A stretch of DNA of 23,358 bases from a virus. Positions 5,741 to 13,959 of this stretch are shown here, one piece after another. The translations under genes were made by a program, and so were the position numbers. Position 1 is the first letter of the stretch; the number at the start of each line of letters is the position of its first letter. The stretch lies in the IMG/VR virus record IMGVR_UViG_3300027608_002354, positions 1-23,358 of that record. One strand, written 5' to 3'. The notes below the pieces were generated by a model. It saw only the letters and a program-made list of their open reading frames with translations. It did no database searches and was not told the DNA's origin.

Positions 5741-8700
5741 TTATATTGTAATTGCAGCATTATGTGATATTCCTGAGCTTACTAATTGAGCTGAGAGTCC
5801 AACAGCACTGTTAATATCATGTATAAACTGATCAGTGAATACCATTGTATAACTAACATTATTACCCCATGTGTATAGAGCGTTTGAAGAATCAATAGCA
5901 GTGCTAAAATTTAATCCAGCGGATATTTGTTTCCATGATGAGGTGCCAATCTGCGTTATATTACTATTTATTCTATTTCTTAATGAACCATAATTAACAG
6001 CCACAGGTGACGATCTGGTAAAGGTATCGTTTAATCCTAATTGACCGGAGCCATTATTTCCCCATATAAATAAGGCGCTATCAGTACGTGTAGCTGTCAT
6101 GTGTGAGCCGCCTGCAGCCACCTGTGACCAAGAACTAGTACCTACCTGTACTGGTGAAGATCTGCTAACTAAATCTCCTTGGCCTAATATACCGGTGGAA
6201 TTATCTCCCCATGTAAATAACGCACCATCAGACCGTATAGCTGCTGTCTGCCCACTACCTGCTGCTACCTGAGACCAAGAACTAGTCCCTATTTGTACAG
6301 GAGAAGATTTGCTAATGAGTGTATTATCACCTAATCGACCATTACTACCTAATCCCCAGGTAAATAGTGCACCATCCGAACGAATGGCTGCTGTGTGTGT
6401 ACCACCTGCTGCTACCTGTGACCAAGAGCTAGTACCTATTTGTACTGGTGAAGATCTGCTTGTAGAGGTGCCATCACCTAATTGACCACTACCACCTGAT
6501 CCCCATGTAAATAAGGCACCATCAGTTCGTATAGCGGCTGTATGCCCACCATCTGCAGATACCTGTGACCAAGAACTAGTACCTACCTGTACTGGTGATG
6601 ATCTAAGAACTAAATCTCCCTGGCCTAATTGACCGGAGCCATTATTTCCCCATGTAAATAAGGCGCTATCAGTACGAATGGCTGCTGAGTGACTATCACC
6701 CACATCTACCTGTGACCAAGAACTAGTACCTACCTGTACTGGTGATGATCTATGAACTAAATCTCCTTGACCTAATTGACCAGATCCATTAATGCCCCAT
6801 GTAAATAGTGCACCATCAGAACGAATGGCTACTGTGTAGCTACCTAATATTCCTGCAGCTACCTGTGACCAAGAACTAGTACCTACCTGTACTGGTGAAG
6901 ATCTGCTAACTAAATCTCCTTGGCCTAATTGACCACTACTATTCAACCCCCATGTAAATAGTGCGCCATCAGAACGAATGGCTGCTGTGTGCGACCTGCC
7001 TATTGATACTCGTGTCCAGCTTGTGTATGATGTTAATGTTAGACTGTCACCGGCAAAATTCCCCCACCCAAATAGCAAATTGTCATTTTTTATTGCAAGA
7101 CTGTGTGAATATCCTGCTGATATCTGTGACCATGAACTGGTGCTTATTTGAACTGGTGAAGATCTGCTAATGAGTGTACCATCACCTACTTGTCCTGTAG
7201 CATTTTGTCCCCAAGCATATAATGTTTTATCAAAGCGGGTTGCAATATTATGAACATCCCCTGCAGCCACCTGTGACCAAGAACTAGTACCTACCTGTAC
7301 AGGTGATGATCTATGAACTAAATCTCCCTGACCTAATTGTCCTTGATTATTTCTACCCCATGTAAATAATAAATTGTCACTACGAATAGCTAGAACATGG
7401 CTACTACCAGCTGATACTTGTGTCCAAGATGACGAACCAATCTGAACTGGTGAGTTAGAATATGAATTAAAAATTAATACAGGGGAAGATCTACTTGTAG
7501 TTGTATTATCACCTATTTGCCCCTCGCCATTTGATCCCCATGCATATAGTGCACCATCAACTCTTATAGCAATATCTACTCCACTTACACCACCTGCTGC
7601 TACCTGTGACCAAGAGCTAGTACCTATTTGTACTGGCGAAGATTTGTTTGTAGAGGTGCCATCACCCGCTCGACCGGAGCCATTATTTCCCCATGTAAAT
7701 AATGCACCATCAGTACGAATGGCTAGTGCGTGGTAGCCACTTATGGCCACCTGTGACCAAGAACTAGTACCTACCTGTACTGGTGATGATCTGTCAACTT
7801 GATCTCCTTGACCTAATTGACCTAGAACGTTGAACCCCCATATGAATAATGCACTATCAGTTCGTATGGCTGCTGTGTTAAGTTGACCGGCTGCTACCTG
7901 TGACCAAGAACTGGTGCCTATTTGTACCGGGGATGATCTGTTTGCAATTGTACTGTCACCTAATTGACCGTAGATATTATACCCCCATGTAAATAAAGCA
8001 CCATCAAAACGAATAGCAGCTGTATGGTCAAGGCCGCCTGCAACCTGTGACCAAGAACTAGTCCCTATTTGTATTGGTGATGAGTAACTAGTAGTTGTAC
8101 CAGCACCTAATTGACCATTATTATTCGACCCCCATGTAAATAAGGCACCATCAGTACGAATGGCTGCTGTCTGACCACTACCTGCTGCAACCTGTGACCA
8201 AGAACTAGTCCCTATTTGTACTGGTGATGAGTAACTAGTAGTTGTACCGTCACCTAATCGACCATTATTACCTAATCCCCAGGTAAATAGTGCACCATCC
8301 GAACGAATGGCTGCTGTGTAACTGGTCCCCGCGGCTACTTGTGACCAGGAACTAGCACCTATTTGTATTGGAACAGAGCTGCTTAGTACTAAACTGTTCC
8401 CTAATTGACCACTATCTCCGTTCCCCCATATAAATAGTGCACCGTCAGTTCGTATAGCGGCTGTATGATTGGTACTCTCTGATATTTTTGACCATGATAA
8501 CACAGCGCCTGATATAGTTGTACCTAATTGCCCAATAGTATTCCAGCCCCAAGCGTATAGCAACCCATCGGTTTTTATTCCAAATGATGCTCTTGAAGTT
8601 GCTGACACTTTTGACCAAGAACTGGTACCAACCTGTACAGGTGAAGATTTACTAACAACTGTATTATCACCTAACTGCCCAACAGCATTTTCACCCCATG

Positions 8701-8920
8701 CAAATAATGCACCATCATTGCGAATAGCAAGTGTATGATTAACACCAGCTGATATTTGAGACCAAGAACTAGTACCTACCTGTACCGGTGATGAACGCGA
8801 AATAATTGTATTGTCGCCTAATGCACCGTAGCCATTATATCCCCAAGTATATAACCGAGCGAAATTGGCGCTAGCAGCAGCACCAGCACTTTTTAATAAT
8901 AGCCATTTTTCAAGTAACAT
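5741..8920 (-). CDS. Giant RCC1-repeat (beta-propeller) virion adhesin
   Basis: A 1059-residue protein built from about 21 RCC1-like repeats of roughly 49 residues. The typical unit is LFTWGxNxxGQLG, then SSPVQVGTSSWSQVAAG, then HTAAIRxDGA. Repeats start near residue 23 after an N-terminus with little recognisable character (MLLEKWLLLKSAGAAASANF). Units 3 and 13 are shortened, units 10 and 20 carry insertions, and the last unit is degenerate. RCC1 repeats form seven-bladed propellers, so 21 units would make three. In phages such proteins are usually fibre tips or adhesins binding surface ligands; the eukaryotic nucleotide-exchange role is not implied. The ATG overlaps the stop of the preceding fibre gene (TAATG), and a fibre chaperone gene follows. 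Repeats are also very similar at the DNA level, suggesting recent expansion or gene conversion. Confidence 0.85.
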   Translation of the reverse strand: MLLEKWLLLKSAGAAASANFARLYTWGYNGYGALGDNTIISRSSPVQVGTSSWSQISAGVNHTLAIRNDGALFAWGENAVGQLGDNTVVSKSSPVQVGTSSWSKVSATSRASFGIKTDGLLYAWGWNTIGQLGTTISGAVLSWSKISESTNHTAAIRTDGALFIWGNGDSGQLGNSLVLSSSVPIQIGASSWSQVAAGTSYTAAIRSDGALFTWGLGNNGRLGDGTTTSYSSPVQIGTSSWSQVAAGSGQTAAIRTDGALFTWGSNNNGQLGAGTTTSYSSPIQIGTSSWSQVAGGLDHTAAIRFDGALFTWGYNIYGQLGDSTIANRSSPVQIGTSSWSQVAAGQLNTAAIRTDSALFIWGFNVLGQLGQGDQVDRSSPVQVGTSSWSQVAISGYHALAIRTDGALFTWGNNGSGRAGDGTSTNKSSPVQIGTSSWSQVAAGGVSGVDIAIRVDGALYAWGSNGEGQIGDNTTTSRSSPVLIFNSYSNSPVQIGSSSWTQVSAGSSHVLAIRSDNLLFTWGRNNQGQLGQGDLVHRSSPVQVGTSSWSQVAAGDVHNIATRFDKTLYAWGQNATGQVGDGTLISRSSPVQISTSSWSQISAGYSHSLAIKNDNLLFGWGNFAGDSLTLTSYTSWTRVSIGRSHTAAIRSDGALFTWGLNSSGQLGQGDLVSRSSPVQVGTSSWSQVAAGILGSYTVAIRSDGALFTWGINGSGQLGQGDLVHRSSPVQVGTSSWSQVDVGDSHSAAIRTDSALFTWGNNGSGQLGQGDLVLRSSPVQVGTSSWSQVSADGGHTAAIRTDGALFTWGSGGSGQLGDGTSTSRSSPVQIGTSSWSQVAAGGTHTAAIRSDGALFTWGLGSNGRLGDNTLISKSSPVQIGTSSWSQVAAGSGQTAAIRSDGALFTWGDNSTGILGQGDLVSRSSPVQVGTSSWSQVAAGGSHMTATRTDSALFIWGNNGSGQLGLNDTFTRSSPVAVNYGSLRNRINSNITQIGTSSWKQISAGLNFSTAIDSSNALYTWGNNVSYTMVFTDQFIHDINSAVGLSAQLVSSGISHNAAITI
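5870..8855 (-). repeat. Coding RCC1 repeat array (about 21 units of about 147 bases)
   Basis: The same DNA words recur throughout, for example ctgtgaccaagaactagtac and acctgtactggtgaagatct (plus strand). Spacing is mostly near 147 bases, with shorter and longer exceptions. The conserved DNA codes for the SSPVQVGTSSWSQVAAG segment, while the loops between differ. Boundaries are approximate. Confidence 0.85.
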
Positions 8921-10647
8921 TATAGGTTCTGCCCTGAAACAAATGCATACCAGTTAGTTCCTCCATCATAGGTAACCGTTGTAATAAAATCTTTCTTATT
9001 TAATGTAGATGTGAGCGTGGGTGCTGTACCTCCTGGCCATTTAAAAGATGCTGGCCAGGTTACAGATCTTGCAGTACCATCTCCAATCAAGCTGAGAACA
9101 AATGACGATGTGTTACCTGAGTTCTGAATATTGTTTATTGTTAGCGTTGTTATATTACTATTAAGAGTTACTTCGAATACAGTAGCTTGATTTAAATCAA
9201 GTGTTAAAGTGTTGGTAGAAATAGAAGAAGAAGCTTTCCCTTGTGAAGTGCTGTTAGCATATAGAGTGCTGCTTTTAATGCTATTAACAACACTGATAGC
9301 AACCGCATTCACTAATGTTGAATTAGCAGTAAAAGCAGTACCGACATTAGCACTAGTGGTTACGTAAAGAGTGGCTGTATTTGTTTGATTGACAACATTG
9401 AGAGCGACAGCATTAACCAACGAACTATTAGCTGTAAAAGCAGTACCGACATTAGCGCTAGTGGTTGCAAAAAGAGTTGCAGTATTAGTTTGATTAACAA
9501 CATTAAGCGCTATAGCATTAACCAACGAACTATTAGCTGTAAGCGCTGTACCAATGTTGGCACTAGTGGTTACAAACAATGTTCCAGTATTAGTTCGATT
9601 AACAACATTAAGCGCTATAGCATTAACCAACGAACTATTAGCTGTAAGCGCTGTACCAATGTTGGCACTAGTGGTTACAAACAATGTTCCAGTATTAGTT
9701 TGGTTTACCACATTGAGTGCTTGCAAATTGGCAAGAGCACTATTGACGGTCATTGATCCAATTGCAAGAGCTACCGGTGTTAGGTTTGCTGTACTGGTTG
9801 AGTTGGATGCCTGTAATAAATTAAATGAATGTGTTGCGTTGACGGTACTATTACCAACAACAATGGACGTGTTAGTAATGTTAACACCGTTAGTGGTGCC
9901 AAAGGAGCCAACATTAAGATTAGAAGTAGCATTTACAGTTGGTGTAACTATAAATGTTGGGTTAATATTTGATGTACCAGTCGAGTTTGCTGTTCTAATT
10001 AAGTTGTATGAGAGTGTTGCATTAGCTGTTGAGTTTCCAACAACAGTCGCGGTATTTGTTATGCTAACACCATTGGTTGTTCCAAATGAGCCAACATTGA
10101 CTGTGTTCACAGCATTTAATGCTATCGCATTCACTAATGTTGAATTAGCAGTAAACGCTGTTCCAACGTTAGCTGATGTGGTTACAAAAAGAGTTGTTGT
10201 ATTAGTTTGGTTTACAACATTGAATGCTATAGCATTAACCAACGAACTATTAGCAGTAAAAGATGTACCGACATTAGCTGATGTTGTTACATATAATGTA
10301 GCAGTGTTGGTTTGATTAACAACATTGAGTGCTGCAGCATTTATTAATGCAGCATTAACAGTTGTTGTACCAATTGTAAGAGTTGTTGGGGTAAGATTTG
10401 CTATACTGCTTGTATTAGCTACTGATACAAGGTTATTTCTATAAATTGCATTGGCAGTTGTGTTGCCGAGAATAATTGCAGATGTGTTTACAACAACACC
10501 GTTTGTGGTTGCAACTGTACCTCCAACAATTATTACAGACGAATTAACAATAGAATTAGCAACTGTATTTCCAGCAGTTAAACTATTAACACTATAATCA
10601 AGCGTATTTGCAACACTAGAAGGTTTTATTCTTGTAAATTCAGTCAT
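8920..10647 (-). CDS. Repeat-built tail-fibre protein
   Basis: A 575-residue protein rich in Asn, Thr, Ser, Ala and Val and low in charged residues, typical of beta-structured phage fibre shafts. Its body consists of 35-residue modules (ALNVVNQTNTATLFVTTSAN, then VGTAFTANSSLVNAI) alternating with TTNGVxIxNTxxxxGNSTxN modules. The last 115 or so residues form a separate domain with VFEVTLNSNITTLTINN, SVTWPASFKWPGGTAPTLTS and YDGGTNWYAFVSGQNL, a C-terminal domain I recognise from other phage fibres. The start ATG follows a GAG at 14 bases from the previous stop. The same modules occur in the fibre proteins at 13960-15351 and 20974-23358. It is likely a trimeric fibre or fibre segment connected with the RCC1 protein encoded next. 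Confidence 0.8.
   Translation of the reverse strand: MTEFTRIKPSSVANTLDYSVNSLTAGNTVANSIVNSSVIIVGGTVATTNGVVVNTSAIILGNTTANAIYRNNLVSVANTSSIANLTPTTLTIGTTTVNAALINAAALNVVNQTNTATLYVTTSANVGTSFTANSSLVNAIAFNVVNQTNTTTLFVTTSANVGTAFTANSTLVNAIALNAVNTVNVGSFGTTNGVSITNTATVVGNSTANATLSYNLIRTANSTGTSNINPTFIVTPTVNATSNLNVGSFGTTNGVNITNTSIVVGNSTVNATHSFNLLQASNSTSTANLTPVALAIGSMTVNSALANLQALNVVNQTNTGTLFVTTSANIGTALTANSSLVNAIALNVVNRTNTGTLFVTTSANIGTALTANSSLVNAIALNVVNQTNTATLFATTSANVGTAFTANSSLVNAVALNVVNQTNTATLYVTTSANVGTAFTANSTLVNAVAISVVNSIKSSTLYANSTSQGKASSSISTNTLTLDLNQATVFEVTLNSNITTLTINNIQNSGNTSSFVLSLIGDGTARSVTWPASFKWPGGTAPTLTSTLNKKDFITTVTYDGGTNWYAFVSGQNL
9492..9700 (-). repeat. Perfect 104-base tandem duplication inside the fibre gene
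   Basis: Reading by eye, 9492-9595 and 9597-9700 are identical over 104 bases at a period of 105 bases (35 codons). Related but diverged copies of the same 35-residue module flank both sides. The identity points to a very recent duplication or gene conversion. Confidence 0.8.
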
Positions 10648-10661
10648 TTATTTGCTCTAAT

Positions 10662-10826
10662 TTATTGAGTATCTGAAATTCTTACAACATCTTCTGGGTG
10701 ATTTAAACCGATAACAATTAAACTGTCTAGCACCATATTTACAGAAATAGCTATTAACTCAGTAGATGGAAAGAGATCTGTAATTAAAGTTGCATCTGTA
10801 GTATTAAAATCTGTTAATGCTGCCAT
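10662..10826 (-). CDS. Small hypothetical protein (54 residues)
   Basis: Between the stop of the gene at 10831-11952 and the fibre start at 10647, the minus strand reads ATG at 10826 to TAA at 10662 without interruption. The product is 54 residues, starting MAALTDFNTTDATLITDLF and ending EDVVRISDTQ. It fills the only otherwise unexplained gap in this stretch, with four bases before it and 14 after it, consistent with this tightly packed cluster. No strong Shine-Dalgarno precedes it; translation may depend on coupling to the upstream gene. The middle is hydrophobic (ELIAISVNMVLDSLIVIGL), which could be a beta or weak membrane segment. I do not recognise a family. It is probably a small virion or fibre accessory protein by context. 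Confidence 0.6.
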   Translation of the reverse strand: MAALTDFNTTDATLITDLFPSTELIAISVNMVLDSLIVIGLNHPEDVVRISDTQ

Positions 10827-10830
10827 ATGT

Positions 10831-11952
10831 TTAACTCGTTAACAACAATAACCCTACACCTCTAGGGCTAACTAAGGTACCAGAATTAAAATATGTGTAT
10901 GTTGTACCATTAATATCAACGGTATCCCCTGTCGTTGCTATACCTGCTCTAGTAGCGTATATGTTGCATATAGATGAAATATCAATTGTTGGATACCCAA
11001 TTGCTTGCCCATTAATAAAAATAGGAGTTATAAGATTTCTTGTTACCCCTGAAGAATTAATCGATCCAAGTTTACCAAGAGGAAAAAGATATGGCTGTAT
11101 TGATAGGTTTGTGGTAGCGGTGGCCTGACTCCAATCATCAGGCGACCCCATCGACAATGTACCATAATACGTACCTGTGCTTGGCACGGTTATACCAAAT
11201 AAATTAAAATTCCACCCGTTACTGGCAGTACTCGAGAAATATATCGATTGAGTTGACGCAGAATAAACCGAATCAACTGATGACCCCATAGATATACTAG
11301 TAGAAGTGTTATCTAAATTAACCTGTACAAATGGTGCAGCAGTACTGCTATAAAACGTGTGAACATCTGTAATTGCAGTTTCCCACAACCCGGTAAACAT
11401 AGCGCCTTCTTTAATTATTGTAATGTGTCTGGGTGTTGCAATTAAATGAAATGTACCTATTCCTGCTACCTGTGTTAAACTGAGCGAAGAGCCGGCGGCA
11501 GCGACGCTGCCGTTTGCTTGTCTTCTCCATCCCTCGTTTGTAACAGTGTTGCCAGAAGCAATATTTGTTGCCCCGCTTAATGAAAATCCATATACAGTAT
11601 TTGAGGCATCGCTATTCGCGCGGTTGGTGGACGCTCCAGTTGTCAGTTTTACATATTTTAATGTACCGTTTGCTACAAGAGGTCCAAGACAAGGAGCACT
11701 CATACCCCACCAATCAGCTGCGCTAGTAGGTGTCACGGAAGGAGCAGCTGCTACAGTTGCTAAAGTCCCACTATCAACAGTGCTCCATTCATATGTCCAA
11801 CCGGCCGGTGTTGCATCAATAATAGAACTAGATGTGTTTGAAAACCCCCCAAGATCTGCTGTTGATGGTGAATTAGACGTGCAAAGTCTAATAACATCTC
11901 TTGCTAATATAGATGGGCTAGTATTTGAGCTTGTAACCAATTTTGCGTACAT
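10831..11952 (-). CDS. Virion-type structural protein, family not recognised
   Basis: A 373-residue protein rich in Ser, Thr, Gly and Ala with few charged residues, predicted to be mostly beta. The N-terminus begins MYAKLVTSSNTSPSILARDV; there is a WWGMSAPCLG segment near the first third and FINGQAIGYPTID, then TTGDTVDINGTTYTYFNSGT, near the end. Its ATG overlaps the stop of the 62-residue gene upstream (TAATG at 11950-11954). Composition and position among fibre genes suggest a baseplate, fibre or decoration component. I recognise no enzymatic motif. The ordered, non-repetitive sequence contrasts with the modular fibres on both sides. Confidence 0.65.
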   Translation of the reverse strand: MYAKLVTSSNTSPSILARDVIRLCTSNSPSTADLGGFSNTSSSIIDATPAGWTYEWSTVDSGTLATVAAAPSVTPTSAADWWGMSAPCLGPLVANGTLKYVKLTTGASTNRANSDASNTVYGFSLSGATNIASGNTVTNEGWRRQANGSVAAAGSSLSLTQVAGIGTFHLIATPRHITIIKEGAMFTGLWETAITDVHTFYSSTAAPFVQVNLDNTSTSISMGSSVDSVYSASTQSIYFSSTASNGWNFNLFGITVPSTGTYYGTLSMGSPDDWSQATATTNLSIQPYLFPLGKLGSINSSGVTRNLITPIFINGQAIGYPTIDISSICNIYATRAGIATTGDTVDINGTTYTYFNSGTLVSPRGVGLLLLTS

Positions 11953-12140
11953 TAAACTAACTCCATTCTATTATCTGCGGGTGTATATGTTTCATCAGAA
12001 GACACACTAAAATAAATTGTTTCGTTTGTAATCAGCATGGTAAAACTTGTCCCTACAATTTCTTGTAATTCTTCTTTTGTACCAGAAAATGTATAAACTG
12101 GTCTATTACTAAAATAACTTTTTATTTCTTCTATTGTCAT
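11952..12140 (-). CDS. Small hypothetical protein (62 residues)
   Basis: A 62-residue protein starting MTIEEIKSYFSNRPVYTFSG and ending PADNRMELV. A GAGG lies five bases before the ATG, its stop overlaps the next ATG (TAATG), and only seven bases separate it from the upstream gene, so it is very likely translated. One N-terminal helix is followed by beta-prone sequence (VYTFSGT, SFTMLITNETIYFSV). No family is recognised. Its coupling to the 373-residue protein suggests that the two work together, for example as a small partner or chaperone. Confidence 0.65.
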   Translation of the reverse strand: MTIEEIKSYFSNRPVYTFSGTKEELQEIVGTSFTMLITNETIYFSVSSDETYTPADNRMELV

Positions 12141-12147
12141 ATATGCC

Positions 12148-12624
12148 TCAAACGTATCTTAAATAAACAATTAGCCCAAGCCCTGTTCTTGTTGTTCCCA
12201 CCTGTGTAACATCCACAAAGACGTTGTCATTAACATTAACAGAATAATTGGTTGTTACTGTGTTACTTGTACCATTGATAGGCAATGTTACAGTTCCTAG
12301 CGATGTTGTTACATTAGTAGAACTTTTCTTTCTCAGTGAAACAATTAATGATTTGCCTGTTGGGTATGCTATGTCTGATGACAGTTTACCTCTTAATTCA
12401 GCACTAACACTAAGAATAGAAATGTTTGATGATGCTTTCCACCCATTTGTCGAGGTGACCACTGAAACAGGCATTCCTGCTGGTTTAATTTCAATAGCAG
12501 CTTGCTTAAGTACCCCGCTTGTAATTGTATTTACAGAAGAAGCTTCTGACGTTTTAGATATTGTAGTGTATATTGCACCTACTGTAGCTGAATTGTCAAT
12601 AATCATTCCACGTGTTCTTGCCAT
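12148..12624 (-). CDS. Virion-type structural protein, 158 residues
   Basis: The frame opens at a TTG (12663), but the ATG at 12624 is better: it overlaps the stop of the preceding fibre-like gene as TAATG, and AGAGG lies about ten bases upstream. The product begins MARTRGMIIDNSATVGAIYT and is beta-rich with many Ser, Thr and Val, ending GLGLIVYLRYV. The last 60 residues (SLGTVTLPINGTSNTVTTNY and following, then VFVDVTQVG) look like an immunoglobulin-like or jelly-roll sheet. It resembles small marine-phage virion proteins generally; I cannot assign a family. By position it belongs with the 353-residue fibre-like protein encoded just before it. Confidence 0.65.
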   Translation of the reverse strand: MARTRGMIIDNSATVGAIYTTISKTSEASSVNTITSGVLKQAAIEIKPAGMPVSVVTSTNGWKASSNISILSVSAELRGKLSSDIAYPTGKSLIVSLRKKSSTNVTTSLGTVTLPINGTSNTVTTNYSVNVNDNVFVDVTQVGTTRTGLGLIVYLRYV

Positions 12625-13685
12625 TACTGTGATACCTCTACTGTTGTAACTTGAGCTACCCAACGTATGGTTTTTGCTGTTGTTCCTGTAACGTATATAT
12701 TTATACTGTCTGTAGTGTTATTCGCTCTTGCATCCACTGACAATGCATTGTCATCTCTTGCTACTATTACCTCATAGAGCAAACCAACATCAGCAACGGT
12801 GCCTGAAAAATTATCTGCAACACCTTTGAGATGGAATCCAGCACCCTCATTAATTGCGTCTGTTCTTCTTGCTACAATGTCTGCAGTATAGTAGACAGTA
12901 GTATTTGCATTAACGAGTACTCTTTCTGAGCCTCTAATTAACAGCTCTGTTTCTGTATTACCTGTGGTTGTACCGTACAGCAAGTATTGTTTTGCTGTCA
13001 GATCACCATTTGATGCAAACGCACCAATTGTTAAAGTTAAATTATTACTCGTCGCTCTCAGCTCAGTATTACTAATTGTAATGTAGCTATTACCATTACC
13101 ACCGGTATAGGTCGCTGGACCGCCAGCACCACCTAATCTTTTAACAACAATAGTATCAAGTGAGGCAGGAGATTCAGAAAATGTAATAATGTTATTTGTA
13201 CCAACAACCACGTAAGTGTTATTGGGCTGCAATAATCCGTTAATTGTGGCAAGAACGGCATCTTGTGTTGTGTTTCCGCTTAAAGTATACTGTGTGTTAC
13301 TTCCATTACCTGTAAATGTGTCTTCATATACAACTGTATTGGATGTTGTTGCAGCTATCGCAGTCCAGTATGGAGATCCTACAGAACCATTACTTGCTAA
13401 TACTTGACCTTGAGTCCCGACGCTGCCATTAGCAGATAATGGAATACCTGTAATAGTAATCTGAGATGAATTAGCAATTAGAGCGCCGCCGCCAATAGAA
13501 GTGGCAGTTAAATTTGAACCGATAGTTATTAAACCATTAGTGGCATTAGCACTATACAGAATTGAATCTGTAAGATTTAATGCTAATTCGCCTATATTAA
13601 TATATTGGTTGTTTGCAGAATTAGTCGTATTTGGGGTACGACCAGATGTAGCAGTTCTTCTAATTTGAAAAGTGTTATTCGCCAT
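12624..13685 (-). CDS. Fibre-like virion protein with a VARRTD/IRWVA C-terminal domain
   Basis: A 353-residue protein. Residues 1-45 (MANNTFQIRR ... IGELALNLTDSILYS) match the common phage-fibre N-terminus 'QIKRS...NGELA-N--D--LY', shared with the protein at 13960-15351. Residues 123-183 (TFTGNGSNTQYTLSG, INGLLQPNNTYVV, ITFSESPASLDTIVV) form a repeat domain often found in phage tail proteins. Residues 248-353 carry LLIRGSERVLVNANTTVYYT, ADIVARRTDAINEGAGFHL and TAKTIRWVAQVTTVEV, a C-terminal domain I recognise from fibres of other phages and prophages. AGGGAG precedes the ATG. It probably forms a short fibre or a fibre tip. Its stop overlaps the next start. Confidence 0.75.
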   Translation of the reverse strand: MANNTFQIRRTATSGRTPNTTNSANNQYINIGELALNLTDSILYSANATNGLITIGSNLTATSIGGGALIANSSQITITGIPLSANGSVGTQGQVLASNGSVGSPYWTAIAATTSNTVVYEDTFTGNGSNTQYTLSGNTTQDAVLATINGLLQPNNTYVVVGTNNIITFSESPASLDTIVVKRLGGAGGPATYTGGNGNSYITISNTELRATSNNLTLTIGAFASNGDLTAKQYLLYGTTTGNTETELLIRGSERVLVNANTTVYYTADIVARRTDAINEGAGFHLKGVADNFSGTVADVGLLYEVIVARDDNALSVDARANNTTDSINIYVTGTTAKTIRWVAQVTTVEVSQ

Positions 13686-13701
13686 ATGGCTCCCTATTTA
13701 A

Positions 13702-13715
13702 TTGGTATATACCAA
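13702..13715. other. Perfect 14-base palindrome between two structural genes
   Basis: TTGGTATATACCAA is exactly self-complementary and lies in the 44-base gap between the coiled-coil gene and the fibre-like gene starting at 13685. It is AT-rich and lacks a following U-tract, so it is not a standard terminator. It might be a protein-binding site or an RNA hairpin near the ribosome-binding site. Confidence 0.4.
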
Positions 13716-13729
13716 GGGAATTTTATAGA

Positions 13730-13942
13730 CTAGAAGGAAGTTTCTTCAGTCTTTATTATTTTTTCTTTTTTCTTAGAAAGCATTTCTATTTTAGACTGTG
13801 CTTCTGTTAATTCCTTGGTTAATGCATCTACTCGTTGTGTCGCTATTATTAATTGAGTTTCTATTAATATATTCTTAGCAAGAAAATCATCTAATGTAGC
13901 CTTCATTCGTTCAATATACGCATTAACAAATTCAGTATCCAT
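13730..13942 (-). CDS. Small coiled-coil protein (70 residues)
   Basis: A 70-residue protein starting MDTEFVNAYIERMKATLDDF. Residues 18-62 read as one continuous helix with heptad-like hydrophobic spacing (IETQLIIATQRVDALTKELT, then EAQSKIEMLSKKKEKIIK), so a coiled coil is likely. The start is secure: GGAGG precedes it, and the upstream fibre gene stops 18 bases before. No signal peptide or membrane segment is visible. Proteins of this size and type often sit among fibre genes of marine T4-like phages. A scaffold, chaperone or trimerisation partner for the neighbouring fibre is possible, but the function is unknown. Confidence 0.65.
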   Translation of the reverse strand: MDTEFVNAYIERMKATLDDFLAKNILIETQLIIATQRVDALTKELTEAQSKIEMLSKKKEKIIKTEETSF

Positions 13943-13959
13943 ATTAAACCTCCATTATA

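Noticed and set aside
6065-6072. TATAAATA on the plus strand (also at 8429-8436)
   Set aside because: These match the late-promoter consensus but point away from all genes and arise from the repeated codons of the RCC1 L-F-I-W-G segment.
8469-8738. Plus-strand open frame inside the RCC1 gene
   Set aside because: It is a mirror of the repeated RCC1 coding sequence and has no independent support.
5870-8855. CRISPR-like regular repeats
   Set aside because: The regular repeats encode in-frame RCC1 units without unique spacers; no CRISPR structure or cas gene is present.
9554-10315. Long plus-strand open frame (253 residues) opposite the fibre gene
   Set aside because: It lies entirely antisense to a clear fibre gene, is itself a Val/Leu/Thr repeat produced by the repeat on the other strand, and has no ribosome-binding site or neighbours on that strand.
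11546-12010. Plus-strand open frame (154 residues) over the structural genes
   Set aside because: It spans the junction of two well-supported minus-strand genes and has low-complexity Ala/Val composition; treated as a shadow.
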